The position numbers and the translations under genes are program-made. The notes under the pieces are model-generated. The model worked only from the letters and a program-made list of their open reading frames with translations. It was not told where the DNA came from and made no database searches. A stretch of 64,000 nt of DNA, from contig NZ_SSBQ01000002.1 in NCBI RefSeq assembly GCF_004795255.1, forward strand, positions 3,998,001-4,062,000. Direction: 5' to 3'. This document shows, piece after piece, positions 7,990 to 18,514 of the stretch (the stretch's first letter is position 1; each line of letters opens with the position of its first letter). This DNA comes from Streptomyces sp. RKND-216 (lineage in GTDB: Bacteria; Actinomycetota; Actinomycetes; Streptomycetales; Streptomycetaceae).

Positions 7990-8889
7990 ATGACTTCGCA
8001 CCACGGCCACCACCACCGCACCCCGGCCGACGCCGCCCCCGGCCCGTACCGGCTGGACATCACGCCCGCTGACGCCGGATGGCGGCACTCCGCCCTGCGT
8101 GTGCTGGAACTCCCGCCACGCGGCAGCCACCGCTTCGACACCGGAGACAGCGAATGGATCGTGCTGCCGCTGTCCGGCGGCTGCGGCGTCAACGCCGACG
8201 GGGAGACGTTCCTCCTCGGCGGCCGCGCGTCCCCGTTCACCGCCGTCACCGACTTCGCCTACGTACCCCGGGACGCCCACGTCCGCATCGACAGCTCCGC
8301 CGGCGGGCGCTTCGCCCTGGCCGGCGCACGCTGCACGGAGCGGCTGCCCGCCCGCTACGGGCCCGCGTCCGGCGTCCCCGTCGAACTGCGCGGCGCCGGG
8401 AACTGCTCCCGGCAGGTCAACAACTTCGCCGCCGCGGACGTCTTCGAGGCGGACCGGCTGATCGCCGTCGAGGTCCTCACCCCCGGGGGCAACTGGTCCT
8501 CCTACCCGCCGCACAAGCACGACGAGCACCGGCCCGGGGAGGAAAGCGAACTGGAGGAGATCTACTACTTCGAGATCGCCCCGCACGACGGCACCGAGGG
8601 TGTCGGCTACCAGCGCGTCACCCCTTCGGGTCGGGGAGCCGGCACCGACGTGCTGGCCGAGGTGCGCACCGGTGACGCGGTCCTCATCCCCGACGGCTGG
8701 CACGGACCCTCCATCGCCGCCCCCGGCCACCCGATGTACTACCTCAACGTGATGGCCGGCCCCGACACGGAACGCCGGTGGCTGATCCGCGACCACCCCG
8801 ACCACGCCTGGATCCGGCGGAGCTGGCGCGACCAGGAGATCGACCCGCGGCTGCCGCTGACGACCGCCCGGGAGGAGACGCCCCGATGA
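7990..8889 (+). CDS. iolB: 5-deoxy-glucuronate isomerase
   Basis: This 299-residue double-cupin protein isomerises 5-deoxy-glucuronate to 2-deoxy-5-keto-gluconate, the IolC substrate. Metal-binding cupin motifs are visible in SSYPPHKHDEHRPGEESELE and in GDAVLIPDGWHGPS, with YYFEIAPHDGTEGVGYQRV between them. ATG at 7990 has GGGGGAGG about 9 bases upstream. Its stop overlaps the iolD start by 4 bases (ATGA), indicating translational coupling. The N-terminus is His-rich (HHGHHHRT), a local oddity. Confidence 0.93.
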   Translation: MTSHHGHHHRTPADAAPGPYRLDITPADAGWRHSALRVLELPPRGSHRFDTGDSEWIVLPLSGGCGVNADGETFLLGGRASPFTAVTDFAYVPRDAHVRIDSSAGGRFALAGARCTERLPARYGPASGVPVELRGAGNCSRQVNNFAAADVFEADRLIAVEVLTPGGNWSSYPPHKHDEHRPGEESELEEIYYFEIAPHDGTEGVGYQRVTPSGRGAGTDVLAEVRTGDAVLIPDGWHGPSIAAPGHPMYYLNVMAGPDTERRWLIRDHPDHAWIRRSWRDQEIDPRLPLTTAREETPR

Positions 8890-10778
8890 CCCCGACCCGA
8901 CGGCTCACCGTCGCCCAGGCCCTGCTCCGCTTCCTCGCCGCCCAGCACACCGAACGGGACGGCGTCCGGCAGCGCCTGGTCACCGCCTGCTGGGGCATCT
9001 TCGGCCACGGCAATGTGGCCGGCGTCGGACAGGCGCTGCTGGAGAGCGGCGACGCCATGCCCTACCTCCAGGGCCGCAACGAACAGGCCATGGTGCACGC
9101 GGCCGTCGGCTACGCACGGCAGAGCGATCGGCTGCGCACCCACGCGGTCACCACCTCCATCGGCCCCGGCGCCACCAACCTCGTCACCGGCGCCGCACTG
9201 GCCACCGTCAACCGGCTGCCGGTACTGCTGCTGCCCGGCGACGTCTTCGCCGCCCGCCCCGCCGACCCCGTGCTCCAGCAGCTCCAGGTCCCCTACGCCG
9301 GCGACGTGTCCGTCAACGACGCGCTGCGGCCGGTCTCCCGCTACTTCGACCGGATCACCCGCCCCGAGGTGCTGATCCCCGCCGCGCTGGAGGCGATGCG
9401 GGTGCTCACCGACCCGGCGGAGACCGGCGCCGTCACCCTCGCCCTGCCGCAGGACGTGCAGGCCGAGGCGTACGACTGGCCGGAGGACTTCTTCGCGCCA
9501 CGCGTCTGGCGGGTGCGCCGCCCGCTCCCCGACCCCGACGCCCTCGCCGAGGCGGCGGCCGTCCTCCGCGCGGCGCAACGCCCGCTGATCGTCGCCGGCG
9601 GCGGCGTCCACCACAGCGGGGCCGAGGCGGCCCTCGCCGCCTTCGCCGAGGCCACCGGCATCCCCGTCGCCTCCACCCAGGCCGGGAAGGGCTCCCTGCG
9701 CCACGACCACCCCTGCGACCTCGGAGGGATCGGCCACACCGGTACCCCGAACGCCGACGACCGCGCCCGCGAGGCCGACGTGGTGCTCGGCGTCGGTACC
9801 CGCTGGACCGACTTCACCACCGCCTCGATGACGCTCTTCCGGCAGCCGGGAGTCCGCTTCGTCAACCTCAACATCGCGCCGTGCGACGGCGGCCGGATGA
9901 GCGGACTGCCCCTCGTCGCCGACGCCCGGGCCGGTCTGGAGGCCCTCGCCGGGGCACTGGACGGCCACCGGGTGCCGACGCGGTACGAGACGGAGTACGA
10001 AGGGGCGAAGGCCCGTTGGGACCGCCTCGTGCAGACGGCGCTGGGAGCCGAGGACGGCGGGGTGCGGCCCACCCAGGTGCAGGTCCTCGGTGCGCTCGAC
10101 TCCGTCGTCGGCGACGAGGACGTGGTGATCAACGCCGCGGGCTCGCTCCCGGGCGACCTCCACAAGCTGTGGCGCACCCGCTCCCGGCAGCAGTACCACG
10201 TGGAGTACGGGTACTCCTGCATGGGTTACGAGATCCCCGCCGCCCTCGGCGTCCGCCTCGCCGCTCCCGGCCGCACGGTGTGGGCGCTGGTCGGCGATGG
10301 CACATACCTGATGATGCCGACCGAACTGGTGACCGCCGTCCAGCAGAACCTGAATATCAACGTGGTGCTGGTGCAGAACCACGGTTACGCTTCCATCGGC
10401 GGTCTGTCCGAGGCCACCGGCGGCGAACGCCTCGGCACCGCCTACCGTTTCCGCGACGCTGACGGCCGCTTCACCGGCGACCCGCTGCCCGTGGACCTCG
10501 CCGCCAACGCCGCCTCGCTGGGCCTGGAGGTGCTGCGCGCCGGAACGGTCGACGAACTGCGGGCCGCGCTGCGCGCGGCGCGCGCGTCCAGCCGCCCCAC
10601 CTGCGTGTACGTGGAGACGCGTGCCGCCGACGCGGACCAGCGCCCCCGGGTGCGCGAGGCGCTGGCGCCGCAGGCCTGGTGGGACGTGCCCGTCGCCGAG
10701 ACGGCGAGCCGGCCGGCCGCGGTCGAGGCGCGCCGGGAGTACGACCGGCACGCCGCCGACCGCCGTCGGCACCTGTGA
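8886..10778 (+). CDS. iolD: 3D-(3,5/4)-trihydroxycyclohexane-1,2-dione hydrolase
   Basis: This TPP-dependent enzyme of 630 residues opens the inositol-derived ring. It has the N-terminal pyrimidine-binding domain (YLQGRNEQAMVHAAVGYARQ with the catalytic Glu), the central Rossmann-like domain, and the TPP/Mg site VWALVGDGTYLMMPTELVTA followed 26 residues on by NHGY. Length and motifs are those of IolD rather than acetolactate synthase. The start at 8886 overlaps the iolB stop. After the stop, 164 bases separate it from the next gene. Confidence 0.94.
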   Translation: MTPTRRLTVAQALLRFLAAQHTERDGVRQRLVTACWGIFGHGNVAGVGQALLESGDAMPYLQGRNEQAMVHAAVGYARQSDRLRTHAVTTSIGPGATNLVTGAALATVNRLPVLLLPGDVFAARPADPVLQQLQVPYAGDVSVNDALRPVSRYFDRITRPEVLIPAALEAMRVLTDPAETGAVTLALPQDVQAEAYDWPEDFFAPRVWRVRRPLPDPDALAEAAAVLRAAQRPLIVAGGGVHHSGAEAALAAFAEATGIPVASTQAGKGSLRHDHPCDLGGIGHTGTPNADDRAREADVVLGVGTRWTDFTTASMTLFRQPGVRFVNLNIAPCDGGRMSGLPLVADARAGLEALAGALDGHRVPTRYETEYEGAKARWDRLVQTALGAEDGGVRPTQVQVLGALDSVVGDEDVVINAAGSLPGDLHKLWRTRSRQQYHVEYGYSCMGYEIPAALGVRLAAPGRTVWALVGDGTYLMMPTELVTAVQQNLNINVVLVQNHGYASIGGLSEATGGERLGTAYRFRDADGRFTGDPLPVDLAANAASLGLEVLRAGTVDELRAALRAARASSRPTCVYVETRAADADQRPRVREALAPQAWWDVPVAETASRPAAVEARREYDRHAADRRRHL

Positions 10779-10942
10779 CCTTCACGGGCCCTGGCCGGCG
10801 GTGCCCCGGCACGTGCATGACGGTGCGTCAGCGACCGGAGGTGCGAACGCGATCCCGGCGTACGGGGGTTGCCCGCGGTCCGGGCGGGGGTGGGAGGATG
10901 CAGCGGCCCCCCGCCCGGCCCGTCGCGACAAGGTGACCGCCC

Positions 10943-11593
10943 ATGACACCCGCCACCTCCTGCCAGACCTGCGGGAGAACCCTCAACGGGTCGCTGTGCT
11001 GCCCCGATTGCGGTACGCCGGTGGAGCCGGACGGCTCCGCAGCGGGGCCCGGCCCGCTGCCACCCGAGGCGGACGCCCCCGACGCGGCGCCGATATCCGT
11101 GGGTGTGCCGCCCGTCGGCCCGGGACCGCTGCCGCCCGCGGTGCCCGCCGCACCGAGGGGCGGCGCCGTCCCTCCGGCCGAGCCGCCCGCGGTACCGGAC
11201 CGGCGTCGCCGGGGCGGGCCGTTGGCCAAGGGCGCGGCTGCGGCGGTCCTGGTCGCCGCGCTCGCGTGCGGAGGCTTCCTGGTGTTCGCGCCCGCCGGTG
11301 AACAGGCCGGGGGCACGCCCGGGACCCGCCGCACCGAGCAGCCCCGCACGGACCGCCCGAGCGACTCCGCCCCGACGCCCTCCGGCACGCCCAGCCCGCG
11401 GATCGCCGGCTCCGACCCCCGCCCCGCGCCCTCCACCAAGACGGCGGAGCCGTCACCGCCGCCACCGTCGCCGACGCCGCCCGCCCCGACTCCGGCCGTA
11501 CCGGAACCGGCCCCCACCACTCCCCGGCCCTCGTTCTCCTGGCCCTCCAGCTGGCCCACCCCCTCCCGGTGCGCGGAGATCCCCTGGTGCTGA
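10943..11593 (+). CDS. Zinc-ribbon, proline-rich single-pass membrane protein
   Basis: This 216-residue protein of unknown function starts with a zinc ribbon (CQTCGRTLNGSLCCPDCG, two CxxC pairs in residues 7-24). A Pro/Ala-rich linker to about residue 95 follows, then a single hydrophobic helix (GAAAAVLVAALACGGFLVFA, about 97-116), then a long Pro/Thr/Ser-rich tail of about 100 residues ending in a Cys. The layout predicts a cytosolic zinc ribbon and an extracytoplasmic disordered tail. Similar proteins are widespread in Streptomyces and unassigned. ATG at 10943 is the first reasonable start. Confidence 0.75.
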   Translation: MTPATSCQTCGRTLNGSLCCPDCGTPVEPDGSAAGPGPLPPEADAPDAAPISVGVPPVGPGPLPPAVPAAPRGGAVPPAEPPAVPDRRRRGGPLAKGAAAAVLVAALACGGFLVFAPAGEQAGGTPGTRRTEQPRTDRPSDSAPTPSGTPSPRIAGSDPRPAPSTKTAEPSPPPPSPTPPAPTPAVPEPAPTTPRPSFSWPSSWPTPSRCAEIPWC

Positions 11594-11618
11594 CCGGCAG
11601 GTCCTACGCTGACGCGTG

Positions 11619-12535
11619 ATGGAGCGACCGGCCGTACGACCCCAGGCCCTCGGGTGGCGCCCGCCGCGCCCGCGGCACGCCGTGCCGCTCGTGCTGCTGC
11701 TGGTGGTGGTCGCCGCGCTGGTCGTCGCGCTGCCGGGTGACGTCCAGCCGGGGCGTCACGCCCGCGGACCCTCACGGGCGACCTCCCGGCCGCCGACGGC
11801 CGCCCCACCGCCCTCTTCCCCGGCACGGCCACGCCGGACGGCCGGGAGGTGTGGCGGTGGCCGGTCGACGCGGTGGTGGAGCCGCGCCGTCCCGGTTCCG
11901 GCGCGCGGGTGGTGCGGGTGCTGCTGTGGCAGCGGGAGGCGGCCGGAGCGCCGTGGCTCTTCGGCGTCCCGCGGGCGACGGAGGTGGCCATGCTGTCCCT
12001 GCCCGGGCCGAGCCTGGAGAACATCCCCGAGGTGCACCGGCCGCCGCTCTCGTCCCCGCCGGGGGATCGCGTCCTGTGGGGCACCTCGGCGGTACGGGAC
12101 GGCGGCTGGACCTACGTCTTCGGGGTCTGACGAGCGGGGTGCGGAGGGCGGCGGCCCGTCCCGCACCTACGTGGCGCGGGCCCCGTGCGGCAGCCTCGAC
12201 GACCCGGCGGCACGTGGCTGCGGTTCAGCATGGATGCGGGCGGGCCGGACGGGCGCCCCTCGCAGACGGTCGTGTCGTACCGGTCGTGCACACCGCACGG
12301 GCCGGACGCGGTGACCGTCCCCGGCCTGCCGCCGGGCGGCGGCAGGCCTGGGCGACGGCGTACAACGTGCAGGCCCACGGGGACCACGACGGGCCCGGGC
12401 TGCTGCTCGCCTGCGACGTCGACGTGGTGGGCGACCCGAGCGCCGTGCAGGCGGACGTGGCCCGGTACCGGTCGCGCTTCCTGCGTGTCGATCTCGACCG
12501 GGAGGACGGGGCTGACCGGACCGACCGGCCCGACC
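11619..12535 (+). pseudogene. Frameshifted remnant of a secreted/membrane-anchored beta-propeller-type (DUF4185-like) protein
   Basis: A start at 11619 gives a membrane anchor (HAVPLVLLLVVVAALVVALP), but the frame is lost near 11745. The homologous-looking sequence then continues in a second frame (TALFPGTATPDGREVWRWP to DGGWTYVFGV, stop 12130). It goes on in the first frame (RTYVARAPCGSLDDPAA), a third (GTWLRFSMDAGGPDGRPSQ), and ends in yet another (AYNVQAHGDHDGPG, RSRFLRVDL). The order of these pieces (TYVFG, YVARAP.GSLDD, YNV.AH, RFLRVDL) resembles secreted DUF4185-type proteins, so I read it as one gene with at least three frameshifts and a deletion. Family name is from memory of the motif order; the frame breaks are direct observation. 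Confidence 0.6.
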
Positions 12536-12549
12536 CGGACCGGATTGCC

Positions 12550-13938
12550 CTACTCCTCCTGCTCCACGCGACGCTGGGCCTCCGCCTCCATGCGGGCCTT
12601 GGCGGCGGCCATCGCGCGGCGCTTGTACTCCGTCGGCCGGTGCTCCAGGTCCTCCGGCTGGTCGATGTCCGGTATGCCGTCGAGGTCCTCGTCCCGGATC
12701 TCGTCCTCCCACAGCTTCGCGTACTGCGCGTCGCGCAGCTTCAGCAGCACGCAGGCCAGCACCGCGGAGATCAGCGAGCCGATCAGCACCGCCGCCTTCG
12801 CGTGCTCCCGGGTGGCCGCGTCGGTGAAGGCCAGCTCGGCCACCAGCAGCGACACGGTGAAGCCGATGCCGGCGAGTAGGGAGAGACCCGCCACGTCGGT
12901 CCAGGACAGGCCGGGACTGAGCTTGGCCTTCGTGAAGCGGGCCGCGACATACGTGCCGCCGAAGATGCCCAGGAACTTTCCCGCGACCAGGCCGAGGATG
13001 ATCCCGAGGGCCTCCGGCTCCCGGAAGGTCTCGGCCAGCGCCGACCCGGACACGCTCACCCCCGCCGCGAAGAGGGCGAAGAAGGGCACGGCGAAGCCCG
13101 CGGACAGCGGACGCACCAGGTGTTCGATGTGCTCGGCCGGCGACGTCTCCTCGCCGTTGCGCGGGGTGCAGCGCAGCAGCATACCCATCGCCACACCGGC
13201 GATGGTGGCGTGGACGCCGCTGTTGTACATCAGCGCCCAGATCACCACGGCGAGAGGCACGTACACGTACCAGCCGTGGACACGCAGCTTCTGGTGCAGC
13301 AGCCAGTAGAGGACCAGGCCGGCGACCGCTCCGGCGAAGGCGAAGAGGTTCAGCGTCGAGGTGAAGAAAACGGCGATGACCAGGATGGCGCCGAGGTCGT
13401 CCGCGATCGCCAGCGTCAGCAGGAAGGCGCGGATGCCGGACGGCAGGTTGGTGCCGATCACGGCCAGCACGCCGAGCGCGAAGGCGATGTCGGTGGCCAT
13501 CGGCACCGCCCAGCCGTCCAGCTGCCCGCCGCCCGCGACGTTGACTCCCACGTAGAACAGCGCGGGCACGACCATGCCGCACACGGCCGCCACGATCGGC
13601 AGCGCGGCGGCGGCGGGCCGGCGCAGCTCGCCCACCACCAGTTCGCGCTTGAGCTCGATGCCCGCGGCGAAGAAGAAGATGGTGAGGACGCCGTCCGAGG
13701 CCCAGTGGCCGACGGACAGGTCCAGGCCCAGAGCCGGGATGCCGAAGTGGAAGTCGCGGACGGTCTCGTACACGTCGTCGAGCGGACTGTTCGCCCAGAC
13801 CAGCGCCACCACCGCGGCTATCAGCAGCAGGAGGCCGCCGGCCGTCTCGGTGCGCAGCGCGTCGGTGAGCAGCTTCCGTTCACGGGCGGAGGGCAGCCCG
13901 AACAGGGCTGTGGGCTGCTTGTCGGAAAAGAGGCGCAT
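12550..13938 (-). CDS. nhaA: Na+/H+ antiporter NhaA
   Basis: This inner-membrane sodium-proton antiporter has 462 residues. The transport-site motifs are intact: MATDIAFALGVLAVIG and TLAIADDLGAILVIAVFF with the paired Asp residues, and FFFAAGIELKRELVVGEL at the conserved TM2-TM3 region. About 11-12 hydrophobic segments are visible. The C-terminus adds a charged 60-residue cytosolic tail (LRDAQYAKLWEDEIRDEDLD onward) common in actinomycete NhaA. It is convergent with the pseudogene at 11619-12535. Confidence 0.95.
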   Translation of the reverse strand: MRLFSDKQPTALFGLPSARERKLLTDALRTETAGGLLLLIAAVVALVWANSPLDDVYETVRDFHFGIPALGLDLSVGHWASDGVLTIFFFAAGIELKRELVVGELRRPAAAALPIVAAVCGMVVPALFYVGVNVAGGGQLDGWAVPMATDIAFALGVLAVIGTNLPSGIRAFLLTLAIADDLGAILVIAVFFTSTLNLFAFAGAVAGLVLYWLLHQKLRVHGWYVYVPLAVVIWALMYNSGVHATIAGVAMGMLLRCTPRNGEETSPAEHIEHLVRPLSAGFAVPFFALFAAGVSVSGSALAETFREPEALGIILGLVAGKFLGIFGGTYVAARFTKAKLSPGLSWTDVAGLSLLAGIGFTVSLLVAELAFTDAATREHAKAAVLIGSLISAVLACVLLKLRDAQYAKLWEDEIRDEDLDGIPDIDQPEDLEHRPTEYKRRAMAAAKARMEAEAQRRVEQEE

Positions 13939-14057
13939 CAGGGACTCCGGAGTGCGTCTGGGCAGGGCGAAGCGCTGCCGACCAGACTTCCCGGCTCACC
14001 ATGGTGCGATCTTGACGTTGTTCCTCCACCGTATACGCATCACCCGAGGTCGGCACA

Positions 14058-15338
14058 GTGGTCGCCGTCACAGTCGCCGGCACCTCGATCGCCGTCGGGC
14101 TCGCCCTCGGGGGTCGCGACGCGCCATCGGTGCCGGGCCCGTCCGTGGCCCCGAAGATCCCGCTCGCCTACGCTGAGCCCCCGAACAGGGCCGGAGCACG
14201 GCCGAACGACGCCAGGGGGGCGGACGCCACGGTGCAGGACGACGCGATCTCCGACGAGTTCCTCGGTCCCTACCCGGAGCTGCTGACAGAGGTCTCCGAG
14301 ACCGGCCGCCTGCCGCGCCGGGATGAACTGGACGCGTTCCGCGAACTCGGCGAACGGGCCGCCGAGCGCGGGCACGGCCTGCGGCGCCTCGCCGGCCTGT
14401 ACATCGGCTCCACCCGGGCGCTGTGGGGCTCGCTGCCCGGCATCGCCCGCTCCGCGACGGGTGCTGAGCGGGCCCGTACCGGCGACGCCCTGCTCGCCGC
14501 GCTCGACGCCGCGGTCGCCGCGCTCGGCGAGGGGCACGAGCGGGCGCTGCGCTTCGCCATGCGGCAGGAGGAGGGCGAGCGCCGCGAGTTCATCGACGAC
14601 CTGCTGTACGGGCGCAGCGACCTGGGCCGCCTCGCCGAACGCGCGCAGCGCTTCGGGCTGCGGCTTGCGGGCGCGCACGCGGTGGCGGTGGCGAGCGGAC
14701 CGGAGAAGTACGACGACGTGCACCCCAAGGTGCGCTGGATCGAGCGCGAGCTGCTGGGCCGGTTCGGCGAGCGGGACGTGCTGCTGTCCACCAAGGACGG
14801 CCGGCTGGTGTGCATCGCGCCCAGCACCGAGGCCACCGTGCTGGAGGCGTTCGCCGCGCACGCGCAGGCGGGCGGGCCCGCCTACGCCCCGGCCCGGCGG
14901 GTCGCGTTCGGGCGGCAGCACAGCGGTGCGAGCGGGGTGGTCCGCTCCTACGAGGAGGCGCTGAACGCCCTCGACCTCGCGGACCGCCTGGGTCTGGACG
15001 GCGTGCGGCTGCACGCGTCGGAACTCCTGGTCTTTCCGGTGCTGCTGCGCGACCGGGAGGCGATGGCCGACCTGGTCCGCACCGTGCTCGGCCCGCTGAT
15101 GGAGGCGCGCGGCGGCGCCGAACCCCTGCTCGAGACCCTGTCCGAGTGCGCCGCCGCCGGTTACGTGAACGCCGAGGCCGCGCGCCGGCTGGGCGTCAGC
15201 GTGCGCACTCTGTCGTACCGGCTGGAGCGCATCCGCAGCCTCACGGGATACGACCCCGGCGACGCCCTGCACCGCTACACCCTGGAGACCGCCGCGATGG
15301 GTGCGCGCCTGCTGAACTGGCCCGCCGACGGGCTGTGA
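14058..15338 (+). CDS. PucR-type / CdaR-like transcriptional regulator
   Basis: This 426-residue regulator has a variable N-terminal sensory region, a central GGDEF-like PucR domain (about 190-320, RAQRFGLRLAGAHAVAVASG onward), and a C-terminal helix-turn-helix of the PucR type (AGYVNAEAARRLGVSVRTLS, YRLERIRSLTGYDP). Such proteins activate purine, polyamine or other catabolic genes; the ligand here is unknown. GTG at 14058 is a weak start (only GAGG upstream) but no better internal start is seen before the conserved part. The 119 bases before it, shared with nhaA, hold the divergent promoters. Confidence 0.8.
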   Translation: MVAVTVAGTSIAVGLALGGRDAPSVPGPSVAPKIPLAYAEPPNRAGARPNDARGADATVQDDAISDEFLGPYPELLTEVSETGRLPRRDELDAFRELGERAAERGHGLRRLAGLYIGSTRALWGSLPGIARSATGAERARTGDALLAALDAAVAALGEGHERALRFAMRQEEGERREFIDDLLYGRSDLGRLAERAQRFGLRLAGAHAVAVASGPEKYDDVHPKVRWIERELLGRFGERDVLLSTKDGRLVCIAPSTEATVLEAFAAHAQAGGPAYAPARRVAFGRQHSGASGVVRSYEEALNALDLADRLGLDGVRLHASELLVFPVLLRDREAMADLVRTVLGPLMEARGGAEPLLETLSECAAAGYVNAEAARRLGVSVRTLSYRLERIRSLTGYDPGDALHRYTLETAAMGARLLNWPADGL

Positions 15339-15390
15339 CGAGGCTGCCTTCCCCGAGGCGAGGACGGGCCGGGGCCGGGAGCCAGGGTCC

Positions 15391-16326
15391 CTACCGCTGC
15401 GTCAGAGACTCGGCCACGTGGTCGCCGAGCGCGGTGAGCCAGTCCAGTCCCGAGGGGCCGGTGCCCGTGCGGATGCCGTGGCGGCGCCCGTGGAACGCGT
15501 CCTGGACGGCGTGCAGCTGGGCCCAGCGACGGGCCCGTTCACGGTCGACTTCCGCGGCGTCTGCGAACACGTTCAGCGCCCGGAGCAGGGCGGCCTTCGG
15601 CACCTCGCCGGTCGTCAGGAATGTCAGGGCGCGGGACTTGAGCAGCGTCCCGGCGTCGAACGCGGGGTCCCCCGCCCAGCCCTCGGGGTCGATGGCCAGC
15701 CACGGCTCCCGGTCGGCGCGCAGGATGTTGCGCTCGTGCAGGTCGCCGTGGAGCAGCGTGTCCGGCTGGTCCCGGCCGAGTTCGCGGACGGTCGCCAGGG
15801 CGGCGTCCACCAGGTGATCCGGTAGCCGCGGCTCCAGTTCCGCGGCGTCCTTGAGCAGTTGCTCCTCCCAGGCGTCGGCCCGGTCCCGCAGCCTGGGCAG
15901 GCCGGGCGGAGCCGGCACGGCGAGCAGGCGGCTGAGCCGTCCGGCGACCTCCATCACCTCGTCGCCGTCCGCGACGTCGGCCAGCGTCGAGGGGCGGGCG
16001 CGCTCGAGGAGCATCGCGCACCGGCCGTCGTCGCGTTCGTGCAGCAGGACGGCTCCGCGCCCGGCCCATATCGCGAACGCGTCCGGCTCGTGGACGCGGT
16101 CGGGGTGCGGGAACGACACCTTCAGCACGCAGCGCCGCCCGGCGGGCCCGGACACCGGGATGACCACCCCGATGCCGCCGTGCGCCGCCTCGCCGTCCGG
16201 TACGCAGCCCCACTGGCCCAGCAGGGCCTCCACGATGCCCGGCAGGTCCGCCAGCCATCTCTCGCCGGAGGCCCCCTCCCGGTCGACGATGCTCCGCGCG
16301 AACAGCAGCGGGATTTCACGTGTCAT
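15391..16326 (-). CDS. Aminoglycoside/hydroxyurea phosphotransferase-family kinase
   Basis: This 311-residue small-molecule kinase has the APH fold: GIGVVIPVSGPAGRRCVLKV for nucleotide binding, catalytic loop DTLLHGDLHERNILRA, and metal-binding IDPEGWAGDPAFDAG. The LHGDLHERN and IDPEGWAGDPAFD forms are typical of the streptomycin 6-kinase / hydroxyurea phosphotransferase family (PF04655). I start at ATG 16326 because the sequence upstream is poor in family-like residues. Substrate is unknown; it lies well outside the biosynthetic cluster, so it need not be self-resistance. Confidence 0.82.
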   Translation of the reverse strand: MTREIPLLFARSIVDREGASGERWLADLPGIVEALLGQWGCVPDGEAAHGGIGVVIPVSGPAGRRCVLKVSFPHPDRVHEPDAFAIWAGRGAVLLHERDDGRCAMLLERARPSTLADVADGDEVMEVAGRLSRLLAVPAPPGLPRLRDRADAWEEQLLKDAAELEPRLPDHLVDAALATVRELGRDQPDTLLHGDLHERNILRADREPWLAIDPEGWAGDPAFDAGTLLKSRALTFLTTGEVPKAALLRALNVFADAAEVDRERARRWAQLHAVQDAFHGRRHGIRTGTGPSGLDWLTALGDHVAESLTQR

Positions 16327-16821
16327 CGGTGCAACGTACGGCCGCGCGTGGAGGGGAGGCTCCCCGTCGTCGCCGATGTAGGAGAACCACTGAGCGCCCC
16401 GCCGGGGCGGAACGGGGGCGTGCTCGCTGGAGTCGGACGTCAACGCGCCGTGAACTTTGCCGGGTTCTGGCAATGTGCGGGTCCTGCGCCGCGTGTCACG
16501 ATGAGGCCCGCAAGGCAGTCGGCACGGGGGTGCGGCGCAGGAGTCCTCGGCGCGTCAAGCGCCGGGTTCCCGCGCCGGTCCGATCGGGTCCGCCCATGGG
16601 AGGGGATCGGACACCGGCTGTCTGTGCAGGTGAAAGGCGTGGGCGCCGATACCTCCCACGGGGGTGGGGGTATCGGCGCCGGTACGCCGGAGCCGCCTGC
16701 GGCCCGAGGGCGGCCCGCGCCGGGGAGATCCCGGCCCGCCCGGCCGGGGGAGGGCGACTGCCGGGCCTGGTTGCCCGGTTCTTGCCTCGGGGGTGGAGGA
16801 ACGGGGAGGAGACGGGGGGGG
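16327..16821. other. Non-coding gap between the APH gene and the rpf terminator
   Basis: No convincing gene in 495 bases. It contains a long hairpin at 16642-16680 (GGCGCCGATACC pairing with GGTATCGGCGCC, with a bulge), which may end a transcript or be an uncharacterised structured RNA, and otherwise G-rich low-complexity sequence. Confidence 0.5.
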
Positions 16822-16865
16822 CGGTCCGCGCCTGCGCCGGAGGGGAGCCGGGCGGGCGCGGACCG
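16822..16865 (-). terminator. Terminator hairpin after rpf
   Basis: CGGTCCGCGCC (16822-16832) and GGCGCGGACCG (16855-16865) form an 11-bp perfect stem about 40 bases beyond the rpf stop. No T-tract, as is usual in Streptomyces. Confidence 0.55.
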
Positions 16866-16903
16866 CGGGGCCGGAAAGGTCGTGCGGGCGGCCTGACGGC
16901 GGG

Positions 16904-18514
<1,611 letters not shown>

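Noticed and set aside
11737..12879. A 380-codon plus-strand frame running into nhaA
   Set aside because: It crosses antisense into the conserved nhaA coding region; only its first part overlaps the pseudogene.
15391..16326. APH as self-resistance gene of the cluster
   Set aside because: It lies about 2 kb before the nearest putative cluster regulator and over 10 kb from biosynthetic genes, behind rpf; no link can be supported.
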